Shown here: piece after piece, positions 7,281-14,424 of the stretch
Position numbering within the stretch: position 1 is the stretch's first letter
How the letters are laid out: each line of letters starts with the position of its first letter
From: Galbitalea sp036491035
Lineage (GTDB): Bacteria > Actinomycetota > Actinomycetes > Actinomycetales > Microbacteriaceae
Assembly: GCA_036491035.1 (NCBI GenBank)
Contig: DASXCU010000101.1
Location: forward strand, 1 to 31,583
Direction of reading: 5' to 3'
Length of the DNA stretch: 31,583 nt
Made by a program: the position numbers and the translations under genes
Notes under the pieces: generated by a model
What the model saw: only the letters and a program-made list of their open reading frames with translations
The model's database searches: none
Told to the model about the DNA's origin: nothing

Positions 7281-8567
7281 CTAGTCGAGCAGGTCGTGAC
7301 GCACGACAATGGCGTCGCGATCCGCCCCGACTCCGATCGCGGAGATGCGTGAACCGCTGATCTGCTCCATGGCGAGCACGTAGTCCTGGGCTGCCTTCGG
7401 CAGGTCCTCGAACTCGCGCGCGTCCGAGATGTCTTCGCTCCAGCCGGGGAAGTTCTCGTAGATCGGGACGGCATGGTGGAAATCGCTCTGCGAGATCGGG
7501 ATCTCGTCGAACTGCTTGCCGTCGACCTCGTAGGCGACACAAACCGGTATCTGCTCGAGACCCGTGAGCACGTCGAGCTTGGTCATCACGAAGTCGGTGA
7601 TGCCGTTGATTCGCGCCGCGTAGCGGGCAACCGGCGCGTCGTACCAGCCGGTACGGCGCGGTCGCCCGGTCGTGGTTCCGAACTCGAAGCCCTTCGCGCG
7701 CAGCCACTCACCGGACTCGTCGTTCAGCTCGGTGGGGAACGGGCCCGCTCCGACGCGGGTTGTGTATGCCTTCACGATGCCGATCACCCGGTCAATGCGA
7801 CCCGGCCCGATGCCCGATCCGGTCGCCGCTCCGCCGGCGGTCGAGTTGGATGACGTCACGAACGGGTAGGTGCCGTGGTCGACATCCAGCATGGTCGCCT
7901 GGCCACCCTCGAAGACGACGGTCTTGCCGGCGTCGAGCGCCTGGTTCAGGAGCAGTCCGGTGTCGACGACCATGGGGCGTAGCCGGTCCGCGTAGGACAG
8001 CAGGTCGGTCACGACCTCGTCGACGCTGATTGCGCGACGGTTGTAGACCTTCACCAGCAGGTGATTCTTCTGGTCGAGTGCGCCCTCGACCTTCTGTCGC
8101 AGGATGTTCTCGTCGAACAGGTCCTGGACCCGGATGCCGACCCGGTTGATCTTGTCGGCGTAGGACGGGCCGATGCCGCGACCGGTCGTGCCGATCTGGC
8201 GACTGCCGAGGAAACGCTCGGTGACCTTGTCGAGCGTGCGGTGGTACTGCGTGATGACGTGGGCGTTCGCGCTCACGACGAGCTTCGACGTGTCGACGCC
8301 GCGGGCGTTCAGGGCATCCAGCTCGTCGAACAGCACCTCGATGTCGATCACGACGCCGTTCGCGATGACGGGCGTGACGCCCTCGGTCAGGATGCCGCTG
8401 GGAAGCAGGTGCAGCGCGTACTTCTCGTCGCCGACGACGACAGTGTGTCCGGCGTTGTTGCCGCCGTTGAACTTGACGACATAGTCGATGCGGCTGCCGA
8501 GAAGGTCCGTGGCCTTGCCCTTGCCCTCATCGCCCCATTGGGCGCCGATGATTACGACAGCTGGCAT
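7281..8567 (-). CDS. purA: Adenylosuccinate synthetase PurA
   Basis: A full-length 428-residue PurA, which makes adenylosuccinate from IMP, aspartate and GTP, the first committed step to AMP. The N-terminal GAQWGDEGKGKATDLL holds the GTP loop and the catalytic Asp; NGGNNAGHTV contains the catalytic His; TTGRGIGPSYADK and the IMP-binding STAGGAATGSGIGP follow, then TTRVGAGPFPTEL and TGRPRRTGWYD. The length equals the usual 425-435 residues. It is preceded by a clear AAGGGAGAT ribosome binding site, unlike many genes here. Its promoter lies in the 69-base gap after the RNA methyltransferase gene, which reads in the same direction. Confidence 0.98.
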   Translation of the reverse strand: MPAVVIIGAQWGDEGKGKATDLLGSRIDYVVKFNGGNNAGHTVVVGDEKYALHLLPSGILTEGVTPVIANGVVIDIEVLFDELDALNARGVDTSKLVVSANAHVITQYHRTLDKVTERFLGSRQIGTTGRGIGPSYADKINRVGIRVQDLFDENILRQKVEGALDQKNHLLVKVYNRRAISVDEVVTDLLSYADRLRPMVVDTGLLLNQALDAGKTVVFEGGQATMLDVDHGTYPFVTSSNSTAGGAATGSGIGPGRIDRVIGIVKAYTTRVGAGPFPTELNDESGEWLRAKGFEFGTTTGRPRRTGWYDAPVARYAARINGITDFVMTKLDVLTGLEQIPVCVAYEVDGKQFDEIPISQSDFHHAVPIYENFPGWSEDISDAREFEDLPKAAQDYVLAMEQISGSRISAIGVGADRDAIVVRHDLLD

Positions 8568-8607
8568 GGCCCATCTCCCTTGAAACGATTGGCGGGGATT
8601 ACACCCA

Positions 8608-8613
8608 AGTCTA
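8608..8613 (-). promoter_or_regulatory. -10 element TAGACT of purA
   Basis: TAGACT on the minus strand predicts a transcription start near 8601 and a leader of about 34 bases containing the AAGGGAGAT ribosome binding site. This is one of the few leadered promoters in the window. Confidence 0.4.
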
Positions 8614-8636
8614 TCGGTGCTCCGATGCGTGCCCGA

Positions 8637-9266
8637 TCAAGCGTGCTGCGTGATCCAGGCGTGCATCGCGATTGCCGCCGCCGCCGACGCGTTCAGGCTG
8701 CGGGTCGATCCGTACTGCGTGATCTCGACCACGGCATCCGATGCCGCGACGGCCGCCTCGCTCAGCCCCGGACCCTCCTGTCCAAAGAGCAGGATGCACG
8801 ACTCGGGAAGCGCGAACGTCTCGATCGGGACGGAGCCCGGAACGTTGTCGATGGCCACGATCGGCAGCTTTCGCTCGTGCGCCCACTCGGCGAACTCCTC
8901 GACGCTCGAATGGTGGAGTACGTGCTGGTACCGGTCGGTGACCATCGCCCCCCGCTTATTCCAGCGGCGGCGGCCGATGATGTGCACCGTCTCGGCGGCG
9001 AACGCGTTTGCGGTCCGTACGATCGACCCGATGTTCATGTCGTGCTGCCAGTTCTCGATCGCGACGGAGAACGGATGGCGGTGCTCGTCGAGATCGGCCA
9101 CGATCGCAGCGATACCCCAGTACCGGTACCGGTCGATGACGTTCCGCGAGTCGCCATGCTCGAGCAGGTCGCGGTCGTACCGTTCATCCTCGGGCCACGC
9201 GCCCCGCCAGGGGCCGACACCGTTCGTCGAGAGTTCGTGGCTGGGGTTGGCAGTCGCGTCGGTCAC
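8637..9266 (-). CDS. SpoU/TrmH family RNA 2'-O-ribose methyltransferase
   Basis: A 209-residue SPOUT-fold methyltransferase that should transfer a methyl group from S-adenosylmethionine to a ribose 2'-OH of tRNA or rRNA. All three SpoU motifs are present: motif 1 NIGSIVRTANAF (residues 78-89) with the catalytic Arg, motif 2 LLFGQEGPGLS (159-169) and motif 3 ITQYGSTRSLNASAAAAIA (182-200), which form the knotted cofactor site. About 60 residues precede the fold and carry no recognised substrate-binding domain, so the target RNA is open. Start is GTG at 9266, placed 6 bases after TACCCT. It diverges from the DNA methyltransferase gene, with 35 bases between starts. Confidence 0.92.
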   Translation of the reverse strand: MTDATANPSHELSTNGVGPWRGAWPEDERYDRDLLEHGDSRNVIDRYRYWGIAAIVADLDEHRHPFSVAIENWQHDMNIGSIVRTANAFAAETVHIIGRRRWNKRGAMVTDRYQHVLHHSSVEEFAEWAHERKLPIVAIDNVPGSVPIETFALPESCILLFGQEGPGLSEAAVAASDAVVEITQYGSTRSLNASAAAAIAMHAWITQHA

Positions 9267-9272
9267 CCTCCG

Positions 9273-9278
9273 AGGGTA
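9273..9278 (-). promoter_or_regulatory. -10 element TACCCT, leaderless promoter of the SpoU methyltransferase gene
   Basis: TACCCT on the minus strand is followed by CGGAGG and the GTG at 9266. The spacer resembles a Shine-Dalgarno but touches the start codon, so it cannot work as one in the normal way; leaderless initiation is favoured. Confidence 0.5.
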
Positions 9279-9288
9279 GTCCGGCCGT

Positions 9289-9294
9289 TAATCT
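9289..9294 (+). promoter_or_regulatory. -10 element TAATCT, leaderless promoter of the DNA methyltransferase gene
   Basis: TAATCT is followed by TGCGAGC (7 bases) and the ATG at 9302. It lies only 10 bases from the oppositely oriented -10 of the SpoU gene, so the two promoters overlap and may compete. Confidence 0.55.
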
Positions 9295-9301
9295 TGCGAG
9301 C

Positions 9302-10162
9302 ATGCCGTCGCCGACCCCGCTCTGGACCCCCGACGGGAACAACCTCGTGATCCAGGGCGACAACCTGGAGGTCGCGGCTCGGCTGCCCGACTCATCCTTT
9401 CGTCTCATCTACCTCGATCCGCCATTCAACACGGGACGCCGACAGAGCAGGCAGACCATAACGACCACCCGTTCGGCGGGTGGATCGCGGGTGGGGTTCA
9501 AGGGCCAGACCTATGACACCGTCAAGGGCACGCTGTACTCCTACAACGACGAGTTCGCGGACTACTGGGATTTTCTTGAACCGCGACTCGAGCAGGCGTG
9601 GCGGCTCCTCGACGATCGGGGCACCCTGTACCTGCACCTCGACTACCGCGAGGTGCACTACGCCAAGGTCGCGCTGGACGCCCTCTTCGGCCGAGGCAGC
9701 TTTCTGAACGAGATCATCTGGGCGTACGACTACGGCGCCAAGTCCACCGGTCGCTGGCCGGCCAAACACGACACAATCCTCGTCTACGTGAAGAATCCGA
9801 AGAACTACTACTTCGACAGCTCGACCGTCGATCGTGAGCCGTACATGGCGCCGGGGCTGGTCAGCGCGGAGAAGGCCGAGCGCGGCAAACTCCCCACCGA
9901 CGTCTGGTGGCACACGATCGTCACGACCAACGGCAGGGAGAGAACCGGCTACGCAACCCAGAAGCCGGAGGGCATCCTTCGGCGAATCGTCTCTGCCTCC
10001 AGCGCCGAAGGCGACTGGGTGCTCGACTTCTTCGCGGGCAGCGGCACCACCGCCGCGGTAGCCGCACAGCTCGGCCGGCGGTTCGTCGTGGTCGACCAGA
10101 ACGCCGACGCAATCGACATCATCACGAAACGAATAGGCGACCGGGCCCGTTACCTGCCTTAG
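9302..10162 (+). CDS. Site-specific DNA methyltransferase, beta class, solitary
   Basis: A 286-residue adenine- or cytosine-N4-specific DNA methyltransferase (N6_N4_Mtase family). Motif IV, DPPF at residues 39-42, comes first and the S-adenosylmethionine motif I, FAGSGT at 244-249 within WVLDFFAGSGTTAAVA, comes near the C-terminus; this order defines the beta class. The part between (about 60-225) holds the target recognition region and motifs such as WAYDYGAK and TQKPEGILRRIV. It lacks the extra C-terminal domain of CcrM. Neighbours are an RNA methyltransferase, a HAD phosphatase and purA; no restriction endonuclease or specificity subunit is present, so it looks like an orphan enzyme with a possible housekeeping or epigenetic role. 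The recognised site cannot be deduced. Confidence 0.92.
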   Translation: MPSPTPLWTPDGNNLVIQGDNLEVAARLPDSSFRLIYLDPPFNTGRRQSRQTITTTRSAGGSRVGFKGQTYDTVKGTLYSYNDEFADYWDFLEPRLEQAWRLLDDRGTLYLHLDYREVHYAKVALDALFGRGSFLNEIIWAYDYGAKSTGRWPAKHDTILVYVKNPKNYYFDSSTVDREPYMAPGLVSAEKAERGKLPTDVWWHTIVTTNGRERTGYATQKPEGILRRIVSASSAEGDWVLDFFAGSGTTAAVAAQLGRRFVVVDQNADAIDIITKRIGDRARYLP

Positions 10163-10163
10163 A

Positions 10164-10169
10164 TACCAT
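10164..10169 (+). promoter_or_regulatory. -10 element TACCAT, leaderless promoter of the HAD-IIA gene
   Basis: TACCAT begins 2 bases after the methyltransferase stop and is followed by 7 bases and the ATG at 10177. It suggests independent transcription of the HAD gene in a 14-base gap. Confidence 0.45.
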
Positions 10170-10176
10170 TGGGCGC

Positions 10177-10977
10177 ATGACCACCAACAGAAGCGACGTC
10201 GAGTGCTGGCTCACCGACATGGACGGCGTTCTGGTGCACGAGAACGAACCCATCCCCGGCGCATCGGAGCTGCTGCAGCAGTGGCGCGACCAGGACAAGC
10301 CGTACCTCGTCCTGACCAACAATTCGATCTTCACGCCGAGGGACCTCAGCGCGAGACTGCGCTCATCCGGACTCGTAGTTCCCGAGGACCGGATCTGGAC
10401 TTCCGCCCTGGCCACCGCCGACTTCTGCGCCGCGCAGATCCCGGGAGGCTCGGCCTTCGTCATCGGCGAATCGGGGATGACCACGGCCCTCCACGAGGTC
10501 GGCTTCATCATGACGGAGAACGCTCCGGACTACGTGGTGGTCGGTGAGACCCGCAACTACTCCTTTGAGGCGATCACGAAGGCCATCCGTCTGATCGTCG
10601 AGGGCTCGCGCTTTATTGTGACCAATCCGGATGCGACCGGTCCGAGCCCCGAGGGTCCGCTGCCCGCCACGGGATCCGTCGCCGCCCTCATCAGCAAGGC
10701 GACCGGCAAGGAACCGTACGTCGTGGGCAAGCCGAACCCGATGATGTTCCGCTCGGCAATGAACAAGATCGGCGCGCATTCGGAGAACACGGGAATGATC
10801 GGCGACCGGATGGACACCGACATCGTCGCGGGGATCGAGGCCGGACTGCACACCGTCCTCGTGCTCACCGGAATCAGCGACCAGGCGGAAATCGAGCGCT
10901 ACCCGTTCCGTCCGAACGAGGTGCTGAACAGCGTTGCCGATCTGGTCGAGCGGGAACCGGTCGAGTCGGAGGGCTAG
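10177..10977 (+). CDS. HAD-IIA family sugar or nucleotide phosphatase (NagD-like)
   Basis: A 266-residue HAD hydrolase of subfamily IIA (NagD/PNPase-like), which removes phosphate from small cytoplasmic phosphoesters. Asp14 (nucleophile) and Asp16 lie in LTDMDGVLVHE, motif II is LVLTNNS (47-50), a Lys follows in the GKPNPMMF block, and motif IV is GDRMDTDI (209-216) with Asp210, Asp213 and Asp215. The C2-type cap lies between motifs II and III. NagD homologues act on nucleotide or glycolytic side-product phosphates; the substrate here is not determined. The frame is open upstream to 9907 but overlaps the methyltransferase gene; ATG at 10177 fits both family length and promoter position. It converges with the next gene with 3 bases between stops. 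Confidence 0.92.
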   Translation: MTTNRSDVECWLTDMDGVLVHENEPIPGASELLQQWRDQDKPYLVLTNNSIFTPRDLSARLRSSGLVVPEDRIWTSALATADFCAAQIPGGSAFVIGESGMTTALHEVGFIMTENAPDYVVVGETRNYSFEAITKAIRLIVEGSRFIVTNPDATGPSPEGPLPATGSVAALISKATGKEPYVVGKPNPMMFRSAMNKIGAHSENTGMIGDRMDTDIVAGIEAGLHTVLVLTGISDQAEIERYPFRPNEVLNSVADLVEREPVESEG

Positions 10978-10980
10978 CCC

Positions 10981-12525
10981 CTACTTGGTCTTCGGCACGG
11001 ACAGGTCGCCAGGCAGGTTGCCGCCGGAAACCCGATCGATGAAGCAATAGTAGGTGCGGTCGCCGGCGAGCCAGCGGCCGGCGGTCGGCGGGTAACTGAA
11101 GCTGACCTGCAGGTCGGTGACGCTCGCCGCGGCCGCGTAGTTGATCGCCGTCGCCGCGCTGCAGAGCGGCGTGATCTCCTTCTGGAACTCGGTCGCGGTC
11201 GGGTACTTCGTTTCGGAGCTGTCCGGGAGCGTGCCCTTGAAGACCATCTGCGCGTCGTGGTCGGCGGTGCAGGCCACGACCGTGAAGGTCTCGGCCCAGG
11301 CCGAACTGAACGGCTGGATGCATTCGCCGCCCTGCAGAGCGGTCCACTGCTGGACGCCCGGAGCGACGGGTCCACCCGTGCCCGCGGGGGTTGGTGTCGC
11401 CGAGGCGCCGGGCGTGCCCGTGCTCTTCGGAGCGGAGGCCTCCGCGGACCCGAGATGTTGGCCGAGGAAGAACAGGCCGACGAGGATGAGCGCCGCGATC
11501 AGACCACCGGCGACCCCCATGAGGATCTTCTGCGTCCTGGACAGCGGCTCGCGCGGAAGGGGCGGCTCAGCATCCGTCACCGGAGCCGATGGGGGAACCT
11601 GAATGGTCTGGAGAACGCCGACCTCTTCGTAATCCTGGAACTTGTGGTCGCCGAAGAGCGAATCGATAGCCGACGTCGGGTCTGCCGGGTCTGCCGTGTG
11701 CTCTGTTGGGTGATCCGTTGAGTGACCTGCCAAGAGCTCCGTTGGATGATCGGCGGCGCGCTCGTCCTGCACAAGAGGTGAGGCGGCCGCGGGCATCCAC
11801 GGTTGCACCGTGTAGGCCTCGGTCGGCTGCTCGACCGCCGGAACCGGCACGGACGACTGCTCGCCGGCGGCGGCCTGGGGTTGCTGTGTGGACGCGAACT
11901 CCGACCAGCTCAGGGGCTTCGTCGGTTCGTCGGCGACCGGTCGGGTCGGCGTTGCGGCCGGCGGTGGAACCAGGGGAGGCGGAGTCGCGGCTGCCGGAGG
12001 GACAGGCGCAGGAGTGACGGGTGCTGGAGTCAACGGGGTCGGAGTTACCGGGGCGACGGCGACGGTCGGCGGGGGCGGGACTGCTGCGGGCGGCGTTGCA
12101 ACGGGTGGCGTTGCTACGGACGGCGCGGCAACAGGGGGGACTACCGCTGCCGGCTGGGCGGGTGGCTCGGCGACGGAACCGCCGGGCTTCAGACCCCAGT
12201 CGAAACCGCCACCGGCGTTCGGGGCGGGCGCCGAGGCGACCACCGGTGGTGTCGTTGCCGCCGGAGGAACGAGAGGCGGTTTGGCAAACGGCGGTTTGGA
12301 AACCGATGGTTTGGCGACGGGCGGCTGAGCGGCTGGCGGCTGGCCGGCAGCGGGTTGAAGGCCGGGCGGATGGACGGCTGGCGCCCTGGTAATCGGCGGG
12401 ACGACCACCGGCGGAACGACCGGGCCTGTCGCCGGCGGCGAAGCAGCGGCTTGCGTCGGCACCTGGCCCGTGGGCTCGAACTGGCTGGCGAGCCAGTCGC
12501 TGTCGTCCTGGTCGTCGCCGCTCAA
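10981..12525 (-). CDS. Proline-rich single-pass membrane protein with a C-terminal Septum_form-like domain
   Basis: A 514-residue protein in three parts. Residues 1 to about 325 are low-complexity, dominated by Pro, Ala, Val and Thr, with runs such as VATPPVATPPAAVPPP and KPSVSKPPFAKPPL, and should be cytoplasmic. One hydrophobic helix spans about 333-355. Residues 391-505 form a compact extracytoplasmic domain with four cysteines (402, 419, 455, 494), resembling the actinobacterial septum-formation domain (Septum_form). The start is TTG at 12525, whose last two bases overlap the TGA of pyrE (TTGA), indicating translational coupling. The domain assignment is from memory of the family pattern; a role in cell division or envelope is inference. 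Confidence 0.75.
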   Translation of the reverse strand: MSGDDQDDSDWLASQFEPTGQVPTQAAASPPATGPVVPPVVVPPITRAPAVHPPGLQPAAGQPPAAQPPVAKPSVSKPPFAKPPLVPPAATTPPVVASAPAPNAGGGFDWGLKPGGSVAEPPAQPAAVVPPVAAPSVATPPVATPPAAVPPPPTVAVAPVTPTPLTPAPVTPAPVPPAAATPPPLVPPPAATPTRPVADEPTKPLSWSEFASTQQPQAAAGEQSSVPVPAVEQPTEAYTVQPWMPAAASPLVQDERAADHPTELLAGHSTDHPTEHTADPADPTSAIDSLFGDHKFQDYEEVGVLQTIQVPPSAPVTDAEPPLPREPLSRTQKILMGVAGGLIAALILVGLFFLGQHLGSAEASAPKSTGTPGASATPTPAGTGGPVAPGVQQWTALQGGECIQPFSSAWAETFTVVACTADHDAQMVFKGTLPDSSETKYPTATEFQKEITPLCSAATAINYAAAASVTDLQVSFSYPPTAGRWLAGDRTYYCFIDRVSGGNLPGDLSVPKTK

Positions 12526-13073
12526 GGCACCAGCCCGAGGTCAGCGAGGCCGATGGCGTACAGGTACGGGTAGCCGGCGGCCTCAATGACCTGCTTGGCT
12601 CCGGTGTCCCGGTCGACGACGACGGCGACCGCCGCGATCTCCGCGCCGACCCTGGTGAGAGCTTCGGCGGCTTTCAGCGGTGAGCCTCCCGTGGTCGACG
12701 TGTCCTCGAGCACGATCACGCGCTTGCCTTCGAGGTCTGGTCCCTCGACCTGTTTGCCGCGGCCGTGGTCTTTCGGTTCCTTGCGCACGACGAATGCGTT
12801 GTAAGGGTGTCCGAGTGCGACGCCCTGGTGCAGTACCGCGGCGGCGATCGGATCGGCGCCCATGGTCAGGCCGCCGACCGCGTAGACATCCGGGATGCCG
12901 GCGATGAGCTCGACCATGACCTGACCGATGAGCGGTGCGACGCGCGCATCCAGGCTCACCTTGCGGAGGTCGATGTAGTAGCTCGCCTGCTTGCCACTGG
13001 TGAGGGTGAAGTTGCCGTGAAAGACAGCCTCAGAAGAGATGTGCTCGATGAGCTGATCGCGGGCCGACGTCAC
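12522..13073 (-). CDS. pyrE: Orotate phosphoribosyltransferase PyrE
   Basis: A 183-residue PyrE, which joins orotate and PRPP to form OMP in pyrimidine synthesis. The opening QLIEHISSEAVFHGNFTLTS, the SGKQASYYIDLRKVSLD block, the flexible loop RKEPKDHGRGKQVEG and the PRPP-binding signature VIVLEDTSTTGGS are all present. GTG at 13073 is chosen: it gives the N-terminal length usual for the family and lies 6 bases after TATCCT. The frame is open to 13124, but the extra 17 residues do not resemble PyrE and would overlap the small membrane protein gene. The stop overlaps the TTG start of the proline-rich membrane protein gene by 4 bases. Confidence 0.95.
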   Translation of the reverse strand: MTSARDQLIEHISSEAVFHGNFTLTSGKQASYYIDLRKVSLDARVAPLIGQVMVELIAGIPDVYAVGGLTMGADPIAAAVLHQGVALGHPYNAFVVRKEPKDHGRGKQVEGPDLEGKRVIVLEDTSTTGGSPLKAAEALTRVGAEIAAVAVVVDRDTGAKQVIEAAGYPYLYAIGLADLGLVP

Positions 13074-13079
13074 GTAGTC

Positions 13080-13085
13080 AGGATA
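13080..13085 (-). promoter_or_regulatory. -10 element TATCCT, leaderless pyrE promoter
   Basis: On the minus strand TATCCT is followed by GACTAC and GTG at 13073. No Shine-Dalgarno precedes the GTG, so this element decides the start choice. No PyrR-binding loop or attenuator fits in front of a leaderless start. Confidence 0.5.
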
Positions 13086-13102
13086 GCGGAGGCTCGTGGG
13101 AG

Positions 13103-13309
13103 CTACTCGGACAGGTTTGACCACTCCTGTACCTGGCTGTGACTCGGCCGGGGCGTTGCGGTGCTCGGGGTGTGCACGGCGGTCGCCATCAGGATGGCGC
13201 TGGCGATGCCCACGACGACGGCAGCGCTGACGGCAACGACAATCGCGGTGCGATTGTCTCGGCGGTCAGCGGCTTCATTTCCGGGGTCGTTGAAGTCGTC
13301 GGGTTTCAT
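13103..13309 (-). CDS. Small single-pass membrane protein
   Basis: A 68-residue protein of unknown family. Residues 1-20 are acidic and Asn/Arg-rich (KPDDFNDPGNEAADRRDNR), residues 22-44 form one hydrophobic helix of Ala, Val and Ile, and the tail is rich in Ser, Thr and Pro; the charge pattern suggests N-terminus inside. The start is ATG at 13309, preceded at 9 bases by TAACCT; a GTG at 13318 directly abuts that element and is unlikely. It is 29 bases upstream of pyrE in the same direction. Evidence that it is real is the membrane helix, the promoter and the lack of any competing gene. Confidence 0.6.
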   Translation of the reverse strand: MKPDDFNDPGNEAADRRDNRTAIVVAVSAAVVVGIASAILMATAVHTPSTATPRPSHSQVQEWSNLSE

Positions 13310-13318
13310 TACCTGCAC

Positions 13319-13324
13319 AGGTTA
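13319..13324 (-). promoter_or_regulatory. -10 element TAACCT before the small membrane protein gene
   Basis: TAACCT on the minus strand lies 9 bases before the ATG at 13309. A TTGTCC hexamer 15 bases further upstream is a possible but closely spaced -35. Confidence 0.4.
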
Positions 13325-13446
13325 CGTCCGCTTTTCGGGGGACAACATCTCCCAGTTGTAGGGCCACCTCCTCGTTCTATGGAGGTGTCCTGGAGGGCTG
13401 CATGGGGGCACAGACGAACGGTGAACGTCGTGCGGGTGGTACCGGC

Positions 13447-13452
13447 TAGCGT
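13447..13452 (+). promoter_or_regulatory. -10 element TAGCGT, leaderless xthA promoter
   Basis: TAGCGT is followed by TGTATCC (7 bases) and the ATG at 13460. There is no ribosome binding site. No LexA-type box was seen here, unlike the HNH gene at 16893. Confidence 0.5.
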
Positions 13453-13459
13453 TGTATCC

Positions 13460-14299
13460 ATGCGTATAGCGACCTGGAATGTGAACTCGATCCGCAGCAG
13501 GGTGGGCCGCGTGGTCGACTGGCTGGTGCGGGAAGACATCGACGTTCTGGGCATGCAGGAGATCAAGTGCAAGCCCGACCAGTTCCCCTACGACGCGTTC
13601 GCGACGGCCGGCTACGAGATAGAGCTGCACGGCCTCAACCAGTGGAACGGTGTCGCGTTCGCGAGTCGCCTTCCCATGACGGATGTGACGGTCGGGTTCC
13701 CCAAGGCGCCCGGCTTCGGGAAGGTGGATGACGCCGGCGATCTCCCGCAGGAGGCGCGCGCTCTCGGGGTCACGGTCGACGACGTTCGGCTCTGGAGCTT
13801 GTACGTACCGAACGGTCGCGAGCTCGACAATCCGCACTACCCCTACAAGCTGGAGTGGCTGGCGCGGCTGGCTGAGGCGACGACCGGGTGGCTCCAGGCG
13901 GAGCCCGACCTGAAGCTCGCGCTGATGGGCGACTTCAACATCGCTCCGCTGGACATCGACGTCTGGGATATCGCCGCCTTCGAGGGGCGAACCCACGTCA
14001 GTGCGCCGGAGCGCGACGCGTTCACCGCGTTCCAGACCGCTGGGCTGATCGACATCCTGCGCACGCGCGGTGTCGAGGGCTACACCTACTGGGATTACCA
14101 GCAGCTGCGATTCCCACGAAATGAGGGCATGCGCATCGACTTCGTCCTCGGTTCCAGGACGTTCGCCGAGCTGGTCACGGACGCGAAGATCGAGCGCAAC
14201 GAGCGTAAGGGCGATGCCCCCAGCGATCACGTTCCGCTGGTCGTCGAGCTCGACGTCCCGGTCGACGAGGACGACGACGATCGGCCGATGATCTTCTAG
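13460..14299 (+). CDS. xthA: Exodeoxyribonuclease III (AP endonuclease, ExoIII family)
   Basis: A 279-residue member of the Mg-dependent exonuclease III family, which cuts DNA at abasic sites and removes 3'-blocking groups in base excision repair. Active-site motifs in order: MRIATWNVNSIRSR (Asn7), DVLGMQEIKC (metal-binding Glu34), LYVPNGRELDNPHYPYKLEW (catalytic Tyr region), LMGDFNIAP (Asp and Asn), and SDHVPLVVELD near the end (Asp-His pair). Length is close to the usual 260-280 with a short acidic tail (VDEDDDD). The frame is open upstream to 13139, but ATG at 13460 gives the canonical N-terminus and sits under a leaderless-type promoter. Confidence 0.95.
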   Translation: MRIATWNVNSIRSRVGRVVDWLVREDIDVLGMQEIKCKPDQFPYDAFATAGYEIELHGLNQWNGVAFASRLPMTDVTVGFPKAPGFGKVDDAGDLPQEARALGVTVDDVRLWSLYVPNGRELDNPHYPYKLEWLARLAEATTGWLQAEPDLKLALMGDFNIAPLDIDVWDIAAFEGRTHVSAPERDAFTAFQTAGLIDILRTRGVEGYTYWDYQQLRFPRNEGMRIDFVLGSRTFAELVTDAKIERNERKGDAPSDHVPLVVELDVPVDEDDDDRPMIF

Positions 14300-14360
14300 T
14301 CGCGAGGACGTGGAACGGGCTCGCCTTGTGGCGGCCTCGCCATGACGTGCCGTGCTCACC

Positions 14361-14402
14361 GCGCCGTGCCGTGCCGCGTTGCGTCGCATTGCGCCGCATT
14401 GC
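14361..14402. repeat. Degenerate tandem repeat with 10-bp period (5-bp sub-period)
   Basis: Three consecutive near-copies read GTGCCGCGTT, GCGTCGCATT and GCGCCGCATT (14371-14400), preceded by GCGCCGTGCC. A 5-bp sub-period (GCCGT, GCCGT, GCCGC, GTTGC, GTCGC, ATTGC) is visible. It fills the 125-base gap between the convergent xthA and AEC transporter genes; I see no gene or clear terminator in the gap. Confidence 0.55.
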
Positions 14403-14424
14403 CTGGCGCCGCGTGAGTGTTGCG

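Noticed and set aside
8061..9350. 429-codon open frame on the plus strand
   Set aside because: Antisense to purA and the SpoU methyltransferase gene, both of which show complete family motifs; the frame has no recognisable motif.
9302..10162. Restriction-modification system around the DNA methyltransferase
   Set aside because: No endonuclease, specificity subunit or Vsr-like gene adjoins it; neighbours are core genes with complete motifs.
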